From positions 1 to 64,000 of the forward strand of contig BAAHQB010000354.1 of NCBI GenBank assembly GCA_054601695.1: a DNA stretch of 64,000 bases. The letters run 5' to 3'. The notes under the pieces were generated by a model. The model did not search any database and was not told the origin of the DNA. It worked only from the letters and a program-made list of their open reading frames with translations. A program made the position numbers and the translations under genes. Shown piece by piece: positions 29,023 to 64,000 of this stretch (position 1 is the stretch's first letter; every line of letters starts with the position of its first letter). The stretch comes from Amorphochlora amoebiformis. Taxonomy: Eukaryota; Cercozoa; Chlorarachniophyceae.

Positions 29023-29101
29023 CCTCAAATGGCATATATCTATCTACTGCCGAACAGAACCTATCTAACACGTTCAACCCCTCTGGTATCCGAATTATAT
29101 C
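29023..29101 (-). CDS. candidate exon (IRIPEGLNVLDRFCSAVDRY)
   Basis: On the minus strand an AAG acceptor at about 29102 opens 26 codons, with DIIRIPEGLNVLDRF and CSAVDRYMPFE, ending at GAGG/GTATAT in phase 1. The frame is also open upstream (LVLTGTSGQK), so the true start may be earlier. An 81-bp tandem duplication (29099-29181 and 29181-29261, sharing GTTAGCACAAG and TCTCTCGCGACC) lies just upstream. Protein family unknown. Confidence 0.35.
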
Positions 29102-29261
29102 CTTCTGGCCCGAGGTTCCAGTTAGCACAAGGTAAAAGATATTCATGATTATCTCTCGCGACCAAAAAAAGTCGAAAACAATCCTTCTAGGCTGAGGTTT
29201 CAGTTAGCACAAGCTAAGAGACATTCGTGATTATCTCTCGCGACCAAAAAAGTCGAAAACA

Positions 29262-29351
29262 GAAAGTTAACATTGTATATCATAGTTGAGATTATTCGGG
29301 CAGTGAGAGTGGGTTTAAATTTAGGTAGATATAAGGTTGGCCGAATGATGG

Positions 29352-29408
<57 letters not shown>

Positions 29409-29420
29409 TATATATTAATT

Positions 29421-29477
<57 letters not shown>

Positions 29478-29734
29478 CAACAGCAATGTCATCAGTGTTC
29501 ACAGTCAATCAATACGAGTCGGATAGTAGATATCTAAATTTAGATATCTAGATATCTAGATCTATCTAATTTATGACTATAATAATCAGGTTAGATACAG
29601 GTATTCTAGCACTAAGTCTAGTAGATATATAAAGCTTGTGTATATGTTTTCAATCATACGAACCCATATGTATTAGATGTACTATGATAAATCTTGAAAC
29701 TAAATATATACTCCTCTTTGTGTTGTACATCCAA
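29262..29734. other. gene-free spacer with TA tracts and a 24-bp palindrome
   Basis: TA microsatellite at 29350-29472, then AT-rich unique sequence. TAGATATCTAAATTTAGATATCTA at 29527-29550 is a perfect palindrome. No gene is seen. Confidence 0.6.
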
Positions 29735-30185
<451 letters not shown>

Positions 30186-30692
30186 CAATCATTACCGCTC
30201 CATCGCATGGGCTGATGCCTTCCGCGCTTTGATTTCCGAGGGATGCTCTCTTTCGAATCCCCGGGATTCGGCTCAAATCTCGGGGATTTTTGTGTGATCT
30301 CCGCAGGGGGGAATCCACTTTTGAGGGAAACAAAGAAGAAAATCACGGAAATATGCCAGTGACCCGATTTTCTCCGAAACGCCGTAAAAACTTCGGCTAT
30401 CTGGGAAATGTTTGTATCAAGCGCGAGTATGTTAACATGTGTCAGAGGAGGGGGGGGGTGTGGCGAGGAAGAAGGATGGAAAAATCGAAGCAAATGAGAA
30501 AAAGAGAGGAGATTCCAAGCAACCCATGGCCTGTCAACGCATCAACCCCCCGAGCGCCTGACGCCTGGGACTCTTAGAGGTCATCAATCGGTATTATCTG
30601 AAAGCCGAAATATTAAAAACAAATTCAAACCGGGTCACATTCGGCTACGCAGCTTGTCACTCCTCGTGACACTGGCTTTAGTTGGTTAGAAT
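30186..30692. other. unique upstream region of the 30.7-kb gene
   Basis: Normal-complexity sequence with no convincing open frame. An imperfect palindrome (GAATCCCCGGGATTC) lies at about 30255. It probably holds the promoter and 5' UTR of the next gene. Confidence 0.4.
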
Positions 30693-31314
30693 ATGGCGGC
30701 CCGCTCAAGGCCGTTCCACGGGCTTACGGTCGCGGTCACCGTAGCTCTGGGGACCGCAGTGTCCTTATTCTTGATTTCAGAGATAAACCTCCTTCGAGCG
30801 TCGGTGTCCACGTCGGCAGATTGGTCTAGAATACCCTCGCGGGTGAGATATAGCGGTGTAGCCCAAAAGGTAGGTACCACCTCAAACGGTGCTCGATACT
30901 TAGACTTCTTTGATGCGGATTTTCAATTTTCCTTCAATTTCCCGGAGAAATCTATCATCTAAACCCATAGAGAACCCAAAAATTCCCGCCAAATTTTCCA
31001 AAGCCCTCCAACGCACTTTCCGTGTAATGCTTCTCTTGTTTGCCTAATTGCAAAAAGTTAACCTCATATGCGTTCTTCCACAGGATAGTTCTGTCTTCTC
31101 GCCACCTTTAGATGAGCTCGTTCGTCTCGACAGGACTTCATATCTAAAGAAGCTTGCGATTTTAAGCCGGACTTCTAAGCTGTCACGAGCCGGCTACGTC
31201 GCCGCTAGGTTCATCACAAACACATCGTTTACACTCATGAGAGGATGTATACTGGCGGTGTGTATATGTGGATGGGAGCTTTGGATTATGAAAGGGGATA
31301 GAAGTTTCATTTGA
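30693..31314 (+). CDS. small two-exon membrane protein (135 aa), unrecognised
   Basis: Exon 1 is 30693-30869 and exon 2 is 31084-31314. The 214-bp intron (GTAGGT...TTCCACAG) joins them in phase 0. The start ATG follows TTAGAAT and opens MAARSRPFHGL. Two hydrophobic segments are visible: about residues 12-30 (VAVTVALGTAVSLFLIS) and about 112-128 (RGCILAVCICGWELWIM). The linker is polar and basic (RLDRTSYLKKLAILSRTS). The basic N-terminus followed by a single span could be a signal anchor or an organelle-targeted membrane protein. I do not recognise a family. Exon 1 alone also reads on to a stop at 30962, but its tail lacks the conserved-looking character of exon 2. Confidence 0.55.
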
Positions 31315-32080
<766 letters not shown>

Positions 32081-32083
32081 CTA

Positions 32084-32493
32084 TTCACAAACCACCAGAA
32101 CAAACCCCCACCCAAAGGAACCAAGAAACCGTTCAAACCCTCGGAACCGAACAACCCGAACCCAAACTGCCCGAATCCGAACAAACCAAGCCCGAGCATG
32201 CCAAACAAGCCGAACAAGCCGAACCCGAACAACTCGAATCCACACAACACATCCAACAAAAGTCTCAGAGTGTCAGAAGAGATCTAGAAGAAGCTGATAG
32301 CGTGGCAGGGATACAAGGGGGTGGGCGAGGAGGGCGGGAGATGAAACAAATGCCGGAGAAGGAGAAAGCTGTTACGAAAGGGGGAAAGAATGGAGGAGAG
32401 GGGAGCGAGAAAAATGGCGGGAATGAAGACGTTAGGGGGAAAGAGGGGGTGGGGCTGAGAGATCCAATGGACTCGGTGTGGACACTTAACTGA
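32084..32493 (+). CDS. candidate Pro/Glu/Gln-rich exon
   Basis: After an ACCACCAG acceptor-like site, one frame stays open for about 130 codons. It starts PEQ/QTPTQ-rich (LGTEQPEPKLPESEQTKPEH, then SVRRDLEEADS) and becomes Gly/Lys-rich (GGRGGREMKQMPEKEK) before TGA. The Pro/Glu/Gln composition resembles the exon at 33033. It could be an upstream exon of that gene if a donor inside it is used, or a separate low-complexity gene end. Confidence 0.3.
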
Positions 32494-32693
32494 TCGATTA
32501 TGCATTGTATTGTGTATAGATATATATGTATATATATATTGATATATGTATGTATATGCATATGTGTATGTGTATGTGTATGTATATTATGTATATATAT
32601 GTATGGATGGATATATCTGTAATGTGTGTTGTTTTTTTGATGATTTTTACGTAGTTTATGGTGGTTATGTATATGAATTGATTTTGGTGTATT

Positions 32694-32737
<44 letters not shown>

Positions 32738-32873
32738 ACAGCAATCCGAATATACAATTCAGTTTGATTCTCCATAAGTATACAATATATATATATACAC
32801 ATATATATACATGTACATATATCTACATACACATAATGTGTAATACATATGTACATATAATATATAAATCTAC

Positions 32874-32904
<31 letters not shown>

Positions 32905-33032
32905 TTATATACATATATTTATACATACATAATAATTTATGTATGTATATGTACTGTATATATATAAATATATAATATATATATATATATATATTATACA
33001 TATAAACATAATGTTACATATATCCCATATAG

Positions 33033-39898
<6,866 letters not shown>

Positions 39899-40431
39899 GA
39901 TATCTAGATAAGGGTTATATGATATGCACATATCTATATCAGATATGTGTGTATATATACAAATACCCAGTCATATACATACCTCCGAATGGAGTCTATA
40001 TGTTAATTCTGAAATCTATGTTAAAACTTCAGAAACGTGTATGTATGTTTAAATTCCTATTTAATCTCTCGTTTGAATTCAAAATGTTTTTATTTTTTTT
40101 TTCTCCGTTTTTTTATTTCATTTTTTCTTTTTTTTTTGGGGTGTTTTTTTTCGGAGCTGATCTTTGTGTTCGTTTTTGTTAGTTTGAATTCGTTTCTTTT
40201 TTTTATTTTTTTTATTTTCTGTTTTTTTTTTTGTTTTTTCCTAATTTTTTTTGGTTTGAGGGGGAGCGGAAAGGAAGGCATATTGTGCTAGAGTTTCTTT
40301 CTTACACGCACTCAGAAATACGGATTTGTATGTGAGAAAATGAAAATTCTGGAGAAATTGCCTTACTTTTGCTAGCCAACATATTTATAAATATAACTAT
40401 ATATGCACATATATATACGTAGATAGAATGT

Positions 40432-40466
<35 letters not shown>

Positions 40467-41644
40467 GATATATATATATATATGCGGTCCCTTCTCACAA
40501 CAGTTTGTTTTAACTTTCGAGATTCTTCAGTTTTTTTTTTTTTTGCCTTTTCTCGAGTTTCTCTCAATCTTCGCTCTCGTTCTCGCTCGTCTTGGCTCAT
40601 TACCTCTCTCACGAGTGCTGGTCTAGCCTCCAACAAGACACCTTAACTCCCTTCTCTCTTTCTCTCGAATCCTCACTTCTCTCGATTGCTCTCTTCTCTC
40701 TTTCTCTCACTTCTCACTCGACTCTCTACTCTCTTCGCTTCGAATCTCCCACGCAACCGCTTTTCAACTGTCCAGCTCGACAAGACACCATGTGGAAAGA
40801 ACGCGTTATGAACCCATGAGCTCTGTCGATTCAGAAAGAGTCTATACATGCATACGGATAATGGGATATACTAGATGTATCCAAGAAAAATATCGAAAAC
40901 CCTTAAAGATACACCGTAGGGCCTCAGTTTATAAGGCTATAAGGCAAGGTAGTTAACCTAGACTTTTAAATCTCAACTGAACTTGATAAAATTAGTTGAA
41001 AGCTAAGCGGCCGATGGATGCTACGCACAACGGTGTGAGAAGGATATATATATCTTGTTCGCGTTGTTAGATCATTACTAGGCTGACAGAATTTGCTGGT
41101 AGTCGCGATAAAGTGCTCCAATCGCGATCCGATCGTAGAATATCCGCTGGCTTGAAATATGAACGTTATCTAGCTCGTCAGAGCTTATGTCAGTAATCAT
41201 TGCAATGTCCAGAAGTCGTACACAATGACTATGAATTTACTGGTCTAGAATCTAGATAGGAGGGTCACTAACCGCAGTTTATGTTGTCCTAAGTTTTATT
41301 GGTTATTTGTCGATAATTTAGTTCAACCTAAGTTAACTAATAGTTTTCTAGGTTATTATCAAATCCGATTGGCCAATTAGTTAACCAATCATCCACCGGG
41401 TAAAGTGTAGAGACTCAAAAGCTGGAAACAGAGCTTTTAATAAGTGTACACTGCAATAGTAACACCGGTGGCCTAAGGTAGTCTAACTTCTACTAATGCA
41501 TCATATAGAATATTACCAGATCTAGAGATGCGATCTATATCAAAATCTGGAACATCGTATATCGATATCTAGAAATATACTTTGTTATTCATAAATTCGC
41601 GCCAAATCAACAACATGCACCATATATGCGTGGGAAATGACGCC

Positions 41645-41689
<45 letters not shown>

Positions 41690-42145
41690 GGTATATGCAT
41701 GAATCTAGTGAATATCCAGGCTTGACAGTATTCTAGAGTCCCATAACCTTGATCAGAGTATATCACGTGCTCATCTGGATCATAGTATATCACGTGTTTA
41801 AGTAGATTTGGGCTTTTCGCTGACGCAAAGGTCAGTAGAGCTTTCGACATTAACTTCCAGCTGAGGCGTGACCGATTGGAAGATATATGATATATGCCTG
41901 TTGATGTCTTATCTATATGTCGAATTTGGACTCTTCCGATGACAGATGAAAGATATATGATATGCCGTTGTTATCTTATTTATATGTCGAATTTGGACTT
42001 CCGGATGTCTGGGAGACTGGAGATATTCTTGAGATGCTTGATTAGTCCGTTTTTCGAAAATGTCTCGACGACGCTGTATCCCAGGATGTCTGGTTGGGTT
42101 TTAAATATATGTGTATATATGTGTATATATATATATTATATATAT

Positions 42146-42188
<43 letters not shown>

Positions 42189-42247
42189 ACATTGCATTTA
42201 CACACACACACACATATATATATACATATACATATATATATGTATAT

Positions 42248-42289
<42 letters not shown>

Positions 42290-42352
42290 ATATATATATG
42301 TATATATGTATATACACACGTGTTCCACATATGAGTATGTATTACGAATATA

Positions 42353-42383
<31 letters not shown>

Positions 42384-42402
42384 GATTATAAAATACACAC
42401 AC

Positions 42403-42439
<37 letters not shown>

Positions 42440-42446
42440 CATTCAT
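39899..42446. other. mostly non-coding spacer between two convergent genes
   Basis: Contents are a T-rich block (40090-40260) and a TC-rich block (40640-40780). A highly charged open segment lies on the minus strand at about 40640-40515 (QDERERERRL, KAKKKKTEESRKLKQTV) and ends at a GTGAGA donor; this may be an exon of an unknown gene. Unique AT-rich sequence (40850-42100) includes a short tandem duplication around 41881-42000. TA repeat runs from 42105 to 42440. The plus-strand gene ends at 39898 and the minus-strand RetSat gene ends at 42447, so this is where both 3' ends converge. Confidence 0.45.
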
Positions 42447-62620
<20,174 letters not shown>

Positions 62621-62657
62621 CTTTGTAAGAATATGGTTTTGTATGTATATACATATA

Positions 62658-62703
<46 letters not shown>

Positions 62704-63065
62704 TATGTAAATCTATAGATTCATATATGCTTGTGTATGTATTTTATATCTATATATATAATATATATATATATATATATTAATGTAAAAGTTAGAGATT
62801 ATTGTATATTATACAGGTATGATGAGTATATATTATACTATGATTATATATTATACACCTATGTAAAACGGTTTATATATGTATATGTATGTATATATAT
62901 ATACATATATGTGTATGTGTATATATAATATATATGTATATATATATGTATATATGTATGTATATATATATATATATGTATGTATATATATGTTATACAT
63001 ATAATTATAACGTAATATAAGATATCTCTATGATAATGTGTATGTGTATTAAACCCATATACATA

Positions 63066-63121
<56 letters not shown>

Positions 63122-63247
63122 CACATATATTGTATATTTGTATGTATGTGTGATACACACATATATTGTATATTTGTATGTATGTGTGTGTATATATATG
63201 TGTGTATATATATGTGTATATATATACACACACACATACACATACAC

Positions 63248-63278
<31 letters not shown>

Positions 63279-64000
63279 CATATACATACATACATATATA
63301 TATATATATACATATACACATATACTAACACCAAATATATAAATATATATATATATATATACTAACGCCAAGTAATAACAACATAGTTTAATTGGAGGAT
63401 TGAGTACGACCATACAAGGAGAATTACTTGAACAAAGTGAAAGCGAACAGGCATAAAAGTAAACGAAGAAAAACAATTTCGAGCAGTGAGAGTGAACAGA
63501 AAAGTGAGAGTGAACCAAAAAGTGAGAGTGAACAAAGAAAGGGAAAGTAAACAAAAAAGTGAGAGTAAACCAAAAAAAGGGAGTAAGGATGAGAGTGAAT
63601 GAGATGGCATGATCAAAGTACATGAAACTCGAAAGAGAGTGAACAAACAATCGTTTTTTCGGTTTTGCTGTTCACTCATGCATTCTTTTTTCACAAAGTT
63701 AACAAAAAAAGTGAGAGTGAACAAAACAAGAGATTGAGTACGAGAGTGAATGAGATTGCATGATTATAGCATATGAAAAATGCAAAAGAAGTCTATAAAG
63801 ATAATTTGAACACGAAAGAGAGTGAACAAGTGTTTTTTTCGGTTTTGTTGTTCACTCATACATTTTTGTTCACTACCCCAAAAAAAGTGAGGTTCAAAAA
63901 AGAGAGTAAACGAAAAAAGATAAAGAGAGTAAACAAAGTGAACCAGTTTGAGTGAGCGTGAACAGAGTGAGCAGGAGAATGAGAGCGAATTAATAAAAGA
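62621..64000. other. upstream flank of the RetSat gene, no secure gene
   Basis: 62641-63360 is TA repeat with an island at 62780-62870. 63361-64000 is purine-rich minisatellite on the plus strand (GTGAGAGTGAAC-type units, spaced about 15-17 bp) with two TTTCGGTTTTG(C/T)TGTTCACTCAT inserts in inverted sense. The missing N-terminal exon of RetSat should lie here or beyond the window, but I could not place it. Confidence 0.5.

Overview
The window is eukaryotic nuclear DNA. Genes are split by GT-AG introns, some with clear TACTAAC/AACTAAC-type branch sites. There are many T2AG3 (TTAGGG/CCCTAA) arrays, and much of the sequence is (TA)n microsatellite. No bacterial, viral or organellar gene set is visible, and the lineage cannot be fixed from sequence alone; a protist or other eukaryote with T2AG3 telomere repeats fits. 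Most long open frames are artefacts of TA, TTAGGG or TC/GA repeats. The informative sequence lies in short islands between TA tracts, and many of these islands are small exons.

Layout. 1-7 kb: TA repeat holding parts of minus-strand genes, among them an acidic Ser/Glu-rich protein with tandem in-frame 12-residue cassette exons. 7.9-11.3 kb: two unrecognised divergent spliced genes. 12.36-22.35 kb: two head-to-tail copies of a 5.0-kb two-gene DNA transposon with 30-bp TIRs starting CACAG. It carries a four-exon DDE-type transposase and a divergent two-exon companion gene. Copy 2 is intact by sequence; copy 1 has three inactivating lesions and a damaged 5' end. 22-29 kb: TA, interstitial telomere repeats with a head-to-head junction, and a 42-bp satellite. 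30.7-31.3 kb: a small two-exon membrane protein. 33.0-39.9 kb: a ten-exon plus-strand gene of unknown function. 42.4-62.6 kb: a minus-strand gene assembled here from 26 exons and recognised as a retinol saturase (RetSat/CrtI-type FAD oxidoreductase). Its introns are TA microsatellites, telomere-repeat arrays and a GA array.

Two patterns stand out. First, most splice phases in the RetSat and 33-40 kb genes agree exactly across TA or TTAGGG introns, so these repeats are real introns and not intergenic spacer. Second, many minisatellites are tandem copies of exon fragments. Copies of an exon's 5' part with its acceptor lie upstream of the true exon, and copies of its 3' part with its donor lie downstream. 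The result is rows of decoy splice sites. All exon joins are manual readings and have not been tested against transcripts.
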